In this document: piece after piece, positions 12,034 through 22,777 of the stretch
Layout of the letters: each line of letters begins with the position of its first letter
Position numbering within the stretch: position 1 is the stretch's first letter
Assembly (NCBI RefSeq): GCF_963082655.1
Contig: NC_081553.1
Location: 126,943,736-127,007,735 of the forward strand
Source: Stomoxys calcitrans
Lineage: Eukaryota > Arthropoda > Insecta > Diptera > Muscidae
Reading direction: 5' to 3'
Length of the DNA: 64,000 nt
Program-made: the position numbers and the translations under genes
The notes under the pieces: generated by a model
What the model saw: the letters and a program-made list of their open reading frames with translations, nothing else
Told to the model about the DNA's origin: nothing
The model's database searches: none

Positions 12034-12597
12034 GTGCGATGGACTGGGAATGGCGTCACTACAACACCAAACGGTGATGAACTCTACTATAATTGCCATA
12101 ACACGAGACATGAATTTGGCTGTGGATTTGTGGTCAGTCGGAGACTGAAACACCTTGTCTTCAGCTTAACTCCGGTGGATGAGATGCTGGCCACAATCCG
12201 CATAAAAGCCAAATTCTTCAACATCAGACTTATTTGTGTCCATGCCCCGACGGAAGACAAGACCAAGGATATTTTCTACGAGCATCTAGGGAGAGAATAT
12301 GACCGCTGCCCCGCCCATGATATTTTAATCGTTCCGGGAGATTTTAATGCGAAGATACGGAAGGCAGACATTTTTGGCCCAACAGTCGGAAAGTTTAGCC
12401 TCCACGAGATAACGTCCAGTAATGGGTTGAGGCTGATAGATTTCGCCGCGGCAAAAAACATGGTGCTTAGTAGCACCAGATTTCAACATAAAAATATTCA
12501 TAAAGCCACATGGCTGTCACCCGTTCAAAACACGAGGAACCAAATTGATAACGTTGTTATAGAGGCATTCATCCACTCGACTGACCCAACTGCTTGA
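12034..12597 (+). pseudogene. RTE endonuclease domain remnant
   Basis: A 187-residue open stretch covering most of an endonuclease/exonuclease/phosphatase fold. Seen directly: HEFGCGFVV (26-34), VDEMLATIRIKAKFFNIRL (48-66), HAPTED (70-75), GDFNAK (102-107), NGLRLIDFA (130-138), ATW (158-160) and RNQID (168-172). In the family this domain nicks target DNA for target-primed reverse transcription. The frame starts mid-domain and closes before the usual SDH-type end, so activity is not expected. Confidence 0.82.
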
Positions 12598-12873
12598 TGA
12601 AAGCACTCATTGTTCCGATGATATATGGGCCATTTCCCACTCCATGAAAAATACCGCAAAACCAGTACTTGGGTAGCGGAAGCCTCCTCCAAGAAACCCA
12701 TGGTACGACCAAGAGTGTCAAGATGCTACTGAAGCCAAGAATGCGGCATATAGAGCAACCCTACAATCAGTAGCAACACGTCAGATGAAGGAGAGGTATC
12801 GGGAGAGAGAAGAAACCGTCTATTCCGTAGAAACAAAAAGGAAATAGAAAAACGTGAGTGTAAGCGAATTGAG

Positions 12874-13785
12874 ATGTACAGGAGTCAGAATGAAATTCGG
12901 AAATTCTACCAAAGAATTAAACATCAAACCGATGGCTTTGGTGCAGGCACATCCTCTAGCAAAGACAAAGAAGGAAATCTGGTAACTGACAAATATAGCA
13001 TGCTGAGCATATGGGAAGAATATTTTACCAAACTGCTAGTGTCCTACAATAGCGGCGAAGAGGATACCGCAGAACCAATCAATGATGATGGTATAGAATG
13101 TTAACCTTCTAGTCAGAATGAGGTCCAAGTAGCAGTGACCCGACGGAAGAATAACAAGACAGCAGGAGCCGACGGGTTACCCGGATGAGGGGTATACTTA
13201 ACTTTCTTTAATTGGCATATGCATCAGCTTATCTCCACAATCTGGCTAGTAGAACGCATACCCCATGATTGGAACCTCAGAATTCTATGTCCCGTACACA
13301 AGAAAGGAGAAAAGATGGAATGTACCAACTGCAGAATAATAAGTCTCCATCCCATCGCATTCAAGATACTCTCGAGTGTACTGTGTGAAAGATTAAAACC
13401 TAAAGTCAATAAGATAATTGGCCCTATCAATGCGGCTTTAGACCTGGTAAATACACCCTAGACCGGATATTCACACTGCGCCAAATCCTGGAAAAGACCC
13501 GAGAAGGACAAATCAACACCTACCATATCATTGTTGACTACAAAGCCGCTTTCGATACCCCTTTACGTCCAATGGTATTTCAAGCCATGTCTGAGTTTGG
13601 TATCCCTGCAAAATTAATAAGACTCTGGAGGATGACACTTGCTGATACGCGTTCTTCAATAAGAATCTCTCCGAACCATTCAATACCAAATGAGGTTTCA
13701 GACAATTAGACAGCCTATCGTGTGATCTCTTTAATATCCAACTGGAGAAGATTATACGAAATCCAGATGTGAATTGATATGGCAC
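12874..13785 (+). pseudogene. RTE reverse transcriptase remnant
   Basis: The reading frame shifts several times. Recognisable pieces in order: a pre-RT linker (RKFYQRIKHQTDGFG), KTAGADGLP near 13160, IPHDWNLRILCPVHKKGEK near 13260, CRIISLHPIAFKILSSVL, then after a frameshift CGFRPGKYTLDRIF near 13433, and VDYKAAFD near 13540, which is RT motif A with its catalytic Asp. No YADD-like box is preserved. The stretch 13700-14275 is further decayed RT sequence with many stops. Confidence 0.78.
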
Positions 13786-14275
13786 CCATCATAGGTCGGT
13801 CACCGGAAGTAGTAACTGCATCCATCTAAAGAATCCAAAGAGGGTTAGTGAAAATGGGTCTGGTAGCAAATGGATATAAGATGAAATGGATGGTTTCAAG
13901 TCCCAAATGCCTTGTATAACCGAGCAGATAAAGAAAATGGAGAAAGTTGGGAGCCATATTTTTGAGATAGTTAGCAACATTATTTACCTTGGCACCGCCG
14001 TAACCGGAACGAATGACACCAGTTTTGAGATAAATCGAAAATTAATACTGGCAAACAGATTCTTCTTTGGATTCAGTCAGCAGTTTAGAAACTAGGCCAC
14101 CTCTCGACAGACGAAGATTACACTATTCAAAACACTGATACTACCCATGTTGTTTTATGGTTCTAAAGCATAGGTACTTGAGAAAGCATATGAGGCAGCG
14201 CTTGGAGTATTTGAGAAAAAGATTATTCGTTATACATGTGGACCAGTTTGCCTTAATGGAGAATATAGGCGTTGT

Positions 14276-14578
14276 ATGAATCACGAGATGTATGATGACG
14301 AGAGCATAGTTACACGTATCAAAATACAGCGGCTACGTTGGCTAGTTCATGTTGTCACAATGTATGAAGAAGCTCCAGCACAAAAGTCTTTTGAAGGCAA
14401 ACACGGTGCTAAACACAAACCGGGAAGACCAAAAGCCCGATGGAAAGAACAAGTGGTGGGAGACACCTCGCTACTTGGTATCAAAGATTTTAGACTGAGC
14501 GCAGAAGATCGAGGCGCTGGAACTCTATTCTATGTTCGGCTAGAGGATCAAATGCTCAGTCAAAGCCAATTAGAGTAA
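14276..14578 (+). pseudogene. RTE C-terminal region remnant
   Basis: A 100-codon frame with RIKIQRLRWLVHVV (an LRWLGHV-like box), GRPKARWKEQV and DTSLLGIKDFRLSAEDR. This arrangement closes RTE-clade polyproteins in arthropods. It stops shortly before the 3' tail at 14597. Confidence 0.75.
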
Positions 14579-14596
14579 ATAAATTAAGTCCACCGA

Positions 14597-14683
14597 GGTT
14601 ACTTTTTATGTATTTAGTCCATAATCCATGTCCATAGTGGCGGATTATTACCTGCACCCTCTTTTCAACCTAACTCTAACCTA
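14597..14683 (+). repeat. LINE 3' tail (right arm of inverted pair)
   Basis: GTTACTTTTTATGTATTTAG, GTCCATAGTGGCGG and ACCCTCTTTTCAACC match, with gaps, the inverted tail at 10954-11071. Confidence 0.7.
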
Positions 14684-14764
14684 AGTCTACCAAACTACTG
14701 GGGCGTATTGGATTAATCACGTTCCTGTGGAGCCAGTGGACTATCCACGGATTCTGGTCCCTTC

Positions 14765-15419
14765 TTATTCTCGTTCTTAATCGATCTGGCCATGTCCGTC
14801 CGTCCGTCTGTCGAAATCACAATAGAAGTCGAACGCGTAAAGCTAACCGCTTGAAATTTTGCGCAGTCACTAAGTATCAATGTGGGTCGTTGGGGATTGC
14901 AAATAGGCCATATCGTTTCAGATTTAGATATAGCTCCCATGAAAACCAATCTCCCGATTTGAATTCTTGAGCCTCTGGAAGCCACAATTTTCATCCGATT
15001 TGGCTGAAATTTTGTACATTGTATTTTGTTACGACTTCCAACAACTGCGCCCAGTACGGTCTAAATCGGTCTATAAAGTGATATAGCTCCCATATAAACC
15101 GATCTCACGATTGACTTCTTGAGTCCCTGGAAGCCGCAAATTTGTTCGATTCGGCTGAAATTTTGTACGTAGTGTTTTGTCATGATTTTCAACAACTGTG
15201 CCAAGTACGGCCAAAATCAGTATATCACCTGATATAGCTCCCTTTTTAACCAGTCTTTCGACCATACATATTCGGTTCGTAAAAGATTTAATTTTTGCTG
15301 GTTTGACATAAATTTGGTATGTAGAATAAAATTATGCCCTACACCTTAGTTTATTTTGTATACATTTTTAGCAGAACCCCAGATTAAACCCGGCCGAACT
15401 TAGCACGCTTTTACTTCTT
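14765..15419 (+). mobile_element. HINE-E, 5'-truncated
   Basis: A GTCC/GTCT tract, then AACGCGTAAAGCTAACCGCTTG, then monomers at ~152-bp spacing (CTCCCAT near 14935, 15089 and 15238). The family-specific tail TTTGTATACATTTTTAGCAG is followed by the palindrome end CCCGGCCGAACTTAGCACG and ACTTCTT. The bases just before 14765 are unassigned. Confidence 0.68.
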
Positions 15420-15628
15420 ATACCCACCACAGAAAAATGGGGGTATATTCATTTTGTCATTCCGTTTCCAACACATCGCAATTTTCGATCCTATAAGGCA
15501 TATATATTCTGGATCAGCGTAAAAATCTAAGACCATCTAGCCATGTCCGTCCGTCTGTCTGTTGAAATCATGGTACACTCTTTAAAGGTAGAGATATTGG
15601 GCTGAAACTTTGTACCGATTCTTTTTTT
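15420..15628 (+). mobile_element. HINE-B head fragment
   Basis: Begins at the first base after HINE-E ends (ACTTCTT then ATACCCACCAC) and runs through the TA tract, the core and a short GTCC tract to GATTCTTTTTTT. The next HINE-B starts at that point. The rest of this copy is not found after 18887. Confidence 0.68.
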
Positions 15629-15709
15629 ATACCCACCACCGAAGGATGGGGGTATATTCATTTTGTCATTCCGTTTGCAAAACATGAAAATATCCATAAA
15701 GCATATATA

Positions 15710-15941
15710 CAGGGTGGCTGATGAAAGCCGCTACCAAAAAAAAATGTAATAACTTTTTTTCTATTTAATAATAATAATTTAATAATTAATTTAATTAATT
15801 AATTAATTAATTTAATTAATAATAATTTAATAATTAATTTAATAATTTAATTTAACATGAATAAAAGAAAAATGTATTCCATACACCGAAAAAAAAATGT
15901 AGCAATATTCATCATTGTAGCAATATTCATCAGCCACCCTG
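15710..15941. mobile_element. 232-bp MITE with CAGGGTGGCTGATGAA terminal repeats
   Basis: Begins CAGGGTGGCTGATGAA and ends TTCATCAGCCACCCTG, a perfect 16-bp terminal inverted repeat. It sits in the TA tract of HINE-B and is flanked by TATA on both sides (a TA or TATA target duplication). The centre is almost pure A/T, dominated by AATT-type repeats at 15765-15856. There is no coding capacity. Superfamily not established; the TA target favours a Tc1/mariner-like source. Confidence 0.75.
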
Positions 15942-17035
15942 TATATTCTTGATCAGCTTAAAAATCTAAGACGATCTAGACATGTCCGTCCGTCTGTCTG
16001 TTTAAATTACGCTACAGTCTTTAAAAATAGAGATATTGAGCTGAAATTTTGCACAGATTCTTTTTGTGTCCATAAGCAGGTTAAGTTCAAAGATGGGCTA
16101 TATCGGAATATATCTTGATATAGCCCCCATATAGACCGATCCGCCGATTTAGGGTCTTAGGCCCATAAAAATCACATTTATTATCCGATTTTGCTGAAAT
16201 TTGGGACAGGAATTTGTGTTAGACCCTTCAACATTCTTCGTCAATTTGGCCTAGATCGGTCCAGATTTGGATATAGCTGCATATAGACCGACCCTAAGAT
16301 TTAGGGTCTTAGGCCCATAAAAGCCACATTTTTATCCGATTTCGCTGAAATTTGGGACAGTGAGTTGTGTTGATATCATTTGTCAATTTGGCTCAGATCG
16401 GTGCAGATTTAAATATAGCTCCCATATAGACCGATCTTCCGATTTAAAGTCTTAGGCCCACAAAAGCCACATTTATTATTCGATTTTAATGAAATTCGGG
16501 ACAGTGAGTTGCGTTAGGCCTCTCAACATCCTTCGTCAATTTGGCCCAGATCGGTCAAGATTTGGATATAGCTGCCATATAGATCGATCCTCCGATTTAA
16601 GGTGTTTATGTGGCCCATAAAAGCCACATTTATTAGCCGATTTTGCTGAAATTTCGGACAGTGAGTTGTGTTAGGCCCTTCGGCATCTTTCTTCAATTTG
16701 GCCCAGATCTGTCCATATTTGGATATACCTGCCATATAGACTGATTTCTTGATTTATGGTTTTGGGCCCATAAAATGCTCATTTATTGTCCGATGACGCC
16801 GAAATTTGGGACAGTGAGTTAAGTTAAGCTCCTTGACATACAACTTAACAACTTGGCCCAAATCGGTCCCGATTTGGATATAGCTGTCATGTAGACCGAT
16901 ATCTCGATTTAATATCTTGGCCCCATAAAAAGCGCATTTATAATCCGATTTCACTGAACACACACACTTGACACAGTAACTTAATTTAGGCTTTTCGACA
17001 TCCGTGTCGTATATGGTTCAGACTGGTTTATTTTT

Positions 17036-18697
17036 ATACCCTCCACCATAAGATGGGGGGTATACTAATTTCGTCATTCTGTTTGTAACTACTCGAAATA
17101 TTCGTCTGAGACCCCATAAAGTATATATATTCTTGATCGTCGCGAAATTTTATGTCGATCTAGCCATGTCCGTCCGTCTGTCCGTCCGTCCGTCCGTCCG
17201 TCCGTCCGTCCGTCCGTCCGTCTGTCTGTCGAAAGCACGCTAACTTCCGAAGGAGTAAAGATAGCCGCTTGAAATTTTGCACAAATACTTCTTATTAGTG
17301 TAGGTCGGTTGGTATTGTAAATGGGCCATATCGGTCCATGTTTTGATATAGCTGCCATATAAACCGATCTTGGGTCTTGACTTCTTGAGCCTCTAGAGTG
17401 CGCAATTCTTATCCGATTGGAATAAAATTTTGCACAACGTGTTTTGTTATGATATCCAATAACTGTGCCAAGTATGGTTCAAATCGGTCCATAACCTGAT
17501 ATAGCTGCCATATAAACCGACCTTGGGTCTTGACTTCTTGAGCCTCTAGCGTGCGCAATTCTTATCCGATCAGAATGAAATTTTGCACGACGTGTTTTGT
17601 TATGATATCCAACAACTGTGCCAAGTATGGTTCAAATCGGTCCATAACCTGATATTGCTGCCATATAAACCGATCTTGGGTCTTGACTTTTTGAGCCTCT
17701 AGAGTGCGCAATTCTTATCCGATTGAAATGAAATTTTGCACCACGTGTTTTGTTATTATATCCAACAACTGTGCCAAGTATGGTTCAAATCCGTCTATAA
17801 CCGGATATAGTTGCCATATAAACCGATCTTGGGTCTTGACTTCTTGAGCCTCTAGAGGGCGCAATTCTTATCCGATTGGAATGAAATTTTGCACGACGTG
17901 TTTCGTTATGATACCCAACAACTGTGCCAAATATGGTTCAAATCGGTCTATAACCTGATATAGCTGCCATATGAACCGATCTTGGGTCTTGACTTCTTGA
18001 GCCTCTAGAGGGCACAATTCTTATCCGATTTGAATGGATTTTTGCATGAAGTATTTCGTTATGATATCCAACAACTGTGCCAAGTATGGTTGAAATCGGT
18101 TCATAACCTGATATAGTTGTCATATAAACAGATCTGGGGATTTGACTTCTTGAGCTTCTAGAGGGCGCATTTCCTATCCGATTTGGCTGAAATTTTGCAT
18201 GACGTATTTTATTTTTACTTTCAACAACTGTGTCAAATAAGGTTCAAATCGGTTCATAACCTGATATAGCTGCCATATAAACCGATCTGGGATCTTGACT
18301 TCTTGACCCCTAGAGGTCGCAATTATTATCCCATATGCTTGAAATTTGTACGACGGATCCTCTCATGACCATCAACAAACGTGTTTATTATGGTCTGAAT
18401 CGGTCTATAACCCGATACAGATCCCATATAAATCGTTCTCTCTATTTTACTTCGTGAGCCCCAATGGGCGCAATTCTTATACGAATTGGCTGAAATTTTA
18501 CACAGGTCTCCAACATATAATTTAATTGTCGTCCGAACCGGACCATATCTTGATATCGTTTTAATAGCAGAGCAATTTTTTTCTTATATCCTTTTTTGTC
18601 TAAAAAGAGATGCCGGGAAAAGAACTCGACAAATGCGATCCATGGTGGAGGGTATATAAGATTCGGCCCGGCCGAACTTAGCACGCTTTTACTTGTT
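17036..18697 (+). mobile_element. HINE-A inserted in HINE-B
   Basis: A complete 1662-bp copy from ATACCCTCCACCATAAG to GCACGCTTTTACTTGTT. The left flank GGTTTATTTTT and right flank AGATATTGCTA rejoin into the HINE-B consensus seen uninterrupted near 55661-55680. No target-site duplication is visible, as expected of Helitron/Helentron insertion. The body carries an unusually regular monomer array and a pure (GTCC)n tract at 17168-17230. Confidence 0.82.
17354..18424 (+). repeat. 153-bp tandem monomer array
   Basis: The GCCATAT (or GTCATAT) phrase recurs at 17354, 17507, 17660, 17813, 17966, 18119 and 18272, exactly 153 bp apart each time, then about 151 bp to the last unit. Each unit runs from the GCCATATAAACCGATCTTGG phrase through CTCTAGAGGGCGCAATTC and GAAATTTTGCAC to CAACAACTGTGCCAA. 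Confidence 0.85.
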
Positions 18698-18887
18698 AGA
18701 TATTGCTATTGTACTTATTAGTATTTGGTCCAAATCGGAACATATATTGATATAACTTATATGGGACACCGAATTGAATGAAAATGAAATTTTCACCGAA
18801 TGTTGATGAAAGGTGGTTTACATATATACCCGAGGTGTTGGGTATCCAAAGTTCGGCCCGGCCGAACTTAACGCCTTTTTACTTGTT

Positions 18888-19503
18888 TGAAATTGATTTT
18901 CATTGAGACACTTATTACTGTCCAGTAATACTTATAAAGTTATTTTATGATAAGGAAGATGACGTAGGTAGGATAAGGCAATGCGAACAATGCCAAAATA
19001 CGTTATAAACCTTAATTTCTAATTTGATTTTTTACTTGTGGTTTAACTTAAGCTTAAAAACTTTTTGATACATTTTGTTTAAAATATTTGATTGACTACG
19101 ATGTGCAGAGCAAACGTGTCCTTGAAAATCGTTGTAACTTGAACGTAACAATGTTTGCTGGCAAATTTACAAAAATTGGTTTCGGGAAGAAACAAATTGA
19201 TTTCTCATTAATTCACCATTATTTCTCATTAATTCACCATTATTAGTCTAATGGAAAGCGATAACACGATGTCCGCGAACTATTGCCCCAGCTGCTTTGA
19301 ATAAAAAACAGCATAAACAGCTGAGCGAAAAAGCATGCGGCACCTATATTGCTCGTCGTTGGGCTGCAGGATGCCTGCAAAACTACCAAACGTGAGATCA
19401 TGAGTTTAAACCTCCGAGGCGCAGGTCAGGTCCTAGTAAATACAATTTTGCACAGATTTGGACGAAGTTTCATACGCATTCTTTTACGCATCTACTTCGA
19501 TAC
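18888..19503. other. Unassigned sequence with a 21-bp direct duplication
   Basis: No known element. Two perfect adjacent copies of a 21-bp unit (TTTCTCATTAATTC... ) occupy 19201-19221 and 19222-19242. Nothing else is supported. Confidence 0.5.
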
Positions 19504-20060
19504 AACAAGTAAAAAGGCATTAAGTTCGGCCGGGAAGAATTTGGTTTCCCACCATCTCGGGTTTATATGTAAACCCCCTTTCGTCAATCCGATGAAAATT
19601 GGATAACTTAAGCACTCAAATTCGGCACGGACATTGAGTGGTCTTATAAATATTAGTCACTGTTGAATTTTGTTTTTCAAATTTCAACAAAATCGGAAAA
19701 TAAATAAAGCTTTTATGAGCTTCAGACACTAAACCGGCATATCGGCCTATATGACAGTTATAACTAAATATGGTCCTACTTCATATTTGGGTCGGATGGC
19801 GGGTGGCCTAAAACTACTCACTGTTTGAAATTTCAGTGATTATTTCACTGAAAAATTTTCAGTGAAATAAATTAAGGAATAATAAAATAATTCTTTAATG
19901 GGTTTTTGACCCTTTATCGGGAGATCGGTCTATATGGCAGCTATATCTAAAAATAGTCCGATCCAACCACCATATTTGGGGCGGACGACGGGAGACCTAG
20001 AACTACCCATTGCTTAAAATTTCAGTGAAATCGGGTAATAAATAGGGCTTTTATGTTCAT
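19504..20060 (-). mobile_element. Decayed HINE-B, reverse, 5' part missing
   Basis: Starts AACAAGTAAAAAGGCATTAAG with half of the terminal palindrome (TTCGGCCGGGAAGAA) and a changed CCCACCATCTCGGG. Two or three diverged monomers follow (TATATGGCAGCTATATC near 19930). Homology fades by about 20060 before any GTCC tract. Confidence 0.6.
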
Positions 20061-21504
20061 TCGTTTACTTCTCAGCAACGACTGAAACAAAAAAAAAAAA
20101 TAACAATAGGTGTGACTTGCCATCAACGCTACCGTATAGCGCTGGTCATCGCCGATATAATGACTTTTTGTTTTGCTTATGAATAATATTGTTGTTGTTG
20201 GTTTTGTACATGTTTGCTTGCAAAGAGTGTCTTTCAACAACAAATTTTGGGTCGTTGTAGTACTAAAATTAACACACTTGGTCGTCGTTTTCTCAATAAA
20301 ATTTGTTGTTTTTCAATATTATTTTTATCTGTGAAGACCACAAATATTGCAGTACCAAGTTTGAAAATAGTAATATGAACATTGCAAAGAATGATTAAAT
20401 TTTAAGAGCATGTGTATCTCTTCGTGGTTCGAATTGAGTTGATCTGAAATTGGAAAAAGTCAAAGAAATGCAAAAATAAAAACTGAACGTGTATTTAGGT
20501 CATACTCAACATCGGCCCTAAAAATTTAAACATCCTTTTCAATGTACATACGAGTATTGCACATAAATTGGCATTGAAAGACAGACAGGTAATAAGTTTA
20601 TCGATGTACATAGCAATGAGTATATATCTTCACCATTTTGGTTTTACAAACAAGTCCACTTAGTTATAATACCCTGCCCCACTATTTGCTATTATGCAGA
20701 GAAAATCAACAGTTTAATGCATATATGCAAAAGAATATCAACTTATGGCAACCCAAATTGCAATGCAAGCAAAGACATTACCAACCATTCGCCTACTCAT
20801 TTCGATGAGTTGGAGCACTACATTCGTAACATCGAAACCCATCACTGATGCTTAGCATCATTGATGTCTTTTAACCACAATGACAAAATGAATAGCCTGG
20901 TTACAATCGAAGCGTAGGCGTGCATGTGTATGATTCGCAGGATATCACAAGAGGTTGACTGACCTTAAACTAATTTCATTCTTTCAACGAAGCCCTTACC
21001 CATCACACACAATCACTGACTGGTACCCAGGCAATTATTGCCCAACTCAAAACGAAAGTAAAGGGGTTACTTCCACTACATTACCAAACGATTGCAACAA
21101 ATTCAATTAAATCTCTATTTTTTCAGTGTCGGTCAAATAGCAATTTGCCAGCAACTTTGCACTGTAATTAGCCAATGGGTTGTTGTACCACACAAAATGG
21201 CTGCTACCCTAACATTTTTGGGTACCAATAAAAAGATTACAATTCTGATAACAAAAGAAAAAACACGGGTGCAAAAATAGCTACAAAACACTAAAAATTG
21301 AGCATTGTGCTGGTAAAGGGAAGAACATCATCAACATTGAAAGGGATAACGGGTACAAGATGAGGTCTCATGGGACAAGACAAAAATAAAACGAAATTTT
21401 GGACTAGAAGAAGAAAAAAAAAAAAAGAAAAATGATACAAACTTTTTTAAATGCTCTTCGCATACAACTTCTTTAATGAGAATTTTAAATTTAACTCACA
21501 TTTT
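20061..21504. other. Unassigned sequence
   Basis: About 1.4 kb of non-repeated, AT-rich DNA with short A runs (for example 20089-20100 and 21415-21426). No convincing exon or RNA gene. Confidence 0.5.
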
Positions 21505-21660
21505 TATTTCCTTTACCTTAGGATAATAACTTTGTCATTCCGATTGAAACACCTCATACCTTATAACATATTGGTTCAAGACCCCACAATGTTATAAATT
21601 TACGATCGTAATGTCGATCTAGCCCTGTCTGTCGAAAGGTGGAATTTTTTTGCGTACTTA
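21505..21660 (+). mobile_element. Decayed HINE-A head fragment
   Basis: TTTACCTTAGGATAATAAC, then GTCATTCCG, ACACCTC, GACCCCA and GTCGATCTAGCC followed by a two-unit GTCT tract. It is a heavily mutated head that stops before the monomers. Confidence 0.5.
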
Positions 21661-21691
21661 AGAAATTGGTGGAACATTTTTCACCCTCTTT

Positions 21692-22360
21692 ATACCCTAC
21701 ACAACTACTGTGGTACAGATTATTCTAACTTGTGACACGTTATTATATTGAATTTGTTTGTAACACCCAGAAGGGAGAGAATTAGACCCATTGATAAGAA
21801 TACCGATCGACTCAGAATCATTTCCTGATTCGATTTAGCTAATTTTTATACAAATAACACTTCGCTATTTTCATCCCATCGTCTTTAAATTAGGCACGGG
21901 CATCTTTTTTGACCTATTGGTTCAGTTTTGGATAAAGCTCCCACATACATGTTCGTCTGATTTGGACTAATACTGCAATAGTATCGTCATTTGTTAATAA
22001 ATTCTCACGAAATTTGACGCAAGGGAATCTCTTATGAATCTGAACTTGATAGAAATCGGTTCAGTCTGTTTTAAATATAGGTCCCATAAATATTACGCCC
22101 GATTTTCACTTCAAGAGCCTTTGCAGTCACATTTTCAACCGATCTTGTCAAACCTTTGCACCACACTTTCCTCAACGACTACCACAGAACGTGCGGATTT
22201 TGGTCGAAATCGGTTCAGATTTGGATATAGCTTTCATATATATTCGTCCGATTTGGTCTAACATTGCAATATCGTGGTCATTTGCAAACCGAGTCACATG
22301 AATTTTGACGGGGGAGTGGCCTTACCACCCCCGGCATTGCTGTTGAATTTCATAGATTCA
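21692..22360 (+). mobile_element. HINE-C, 3' end missing
   Basis: Begins ATACCCTACACAACTACTGTG, followed by a spacer with AGAAGGGAGAGAATTAGACC and CCGATCGACTCAGAATCA, as in the complete HINE-C at 32412. The GTCT tract is lost. Two monomers with TTCAGATTTGGATATAGC follow. Confidence 0.62.
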
Positions 22361-22364
22361 AAGA

Positions 22365-22740
22365 TCGTTGGGGATTGCAAATGGAGCATATCGGTTCAGA
22401 TTTAGATATAGCTCAAATATAAACCGATCTCCCGATTTAACTTCGTGAACCCTTACATGCCCCAATTTTTGTCCGATTTGGCTGACATTTTCCATGTAGA
22501 GATCTGTTAAGACTTTCGACAATTGTGCCAAGTACGGTCCAACTCGGTCTATAATCTGATATAGCTCCCATATAAACCGATATCCCGATTTGATTTATGA
22601 GTCCATACAAGCCGTAATTTTTGTCCGATTTGTCTGAAATTTTGCATGCAGTGTTCTGTTAAGAATTCCAACAATTTTGCAAAGTACAGTTCTAATCCGT
22701 CTATAATGTGATATAGCTCCCATATAAACCGCTCTTCCGA
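22365..22740 (+). mobile_element. HINE-E internal monomers
   Basis: About 2.5 monomers with GATATAGCTCCCATATAAAC and GTCCGATTTG. Both termini are missing. It runs directly into the transposase fragment at 22745-22975. Confidence 0.58.
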
Positions 22741-22777
22741 CTATGTTAACGATCTAGGCGGCTTTTAGACGATTTTT

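Larger units (their letters stand above)
12026..14690 (+). mobile_element. RTE-clade LINE, 5'-truncated and decayed
   Basis: Plus-strand non-LTR retrotransposon with the RTE order: apurinic-type endonuclease, reverse transcriptase, short C-terminal region, short 3' tail. It begins inside the endonuclease (RWTGNGVTTTPNGDE) about 15 bp after the 5' side of the opposite-strand LINE. Several stops and frameshifts interrupt it, so it is dead. The 3' tail ends with ACCCTCTTTTCAACCTAAC and CTAACCTAAG. It is unlike the other LINEs here, which carry RNase H and have no visible endonuclease. Confidence 0.8.
15629..18887 (+). mobile_element. HINE-B, interrupted by a MITE and a HINE-A
   Basis: Starts ATACCCACCACCGAAGG and ends GGCCCGGCCGAACTTAACGCC, ACTTGTT. 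Its own sequence lies at 15629-15709, 15942-17035 and 18698-18887. Monomers are ~153 bp, carry CCATATAGACCGATC and repeat the phrase GAAATTTGGGACAGTGAGTT. Two later insertions split it, which gives a clear order of events. Confidence 0.75.

Noticed and set aside
10954..14690. Whole 3.7-kb LINE pair as one intact autonomous element with inverted ends
   Set aside because: Both coding parts are decayed and belong to different LINE clades on opposite strands; a composite is possible but an intact single element is not supported.
17168..17230. GTCC repeat as a possible CRISPR or tandem regulatory array
   Set aside because: It is a 4-bp microsatellite inside a transposable element, without spacers.
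17354..18424. Regular ~153-bp repeats as a CRISPR array or centromeric satellite
   Set aside because: The units are contiguous with no spacers and are confined to a single element with defined ends, so they are internal monomers of HINE-A.
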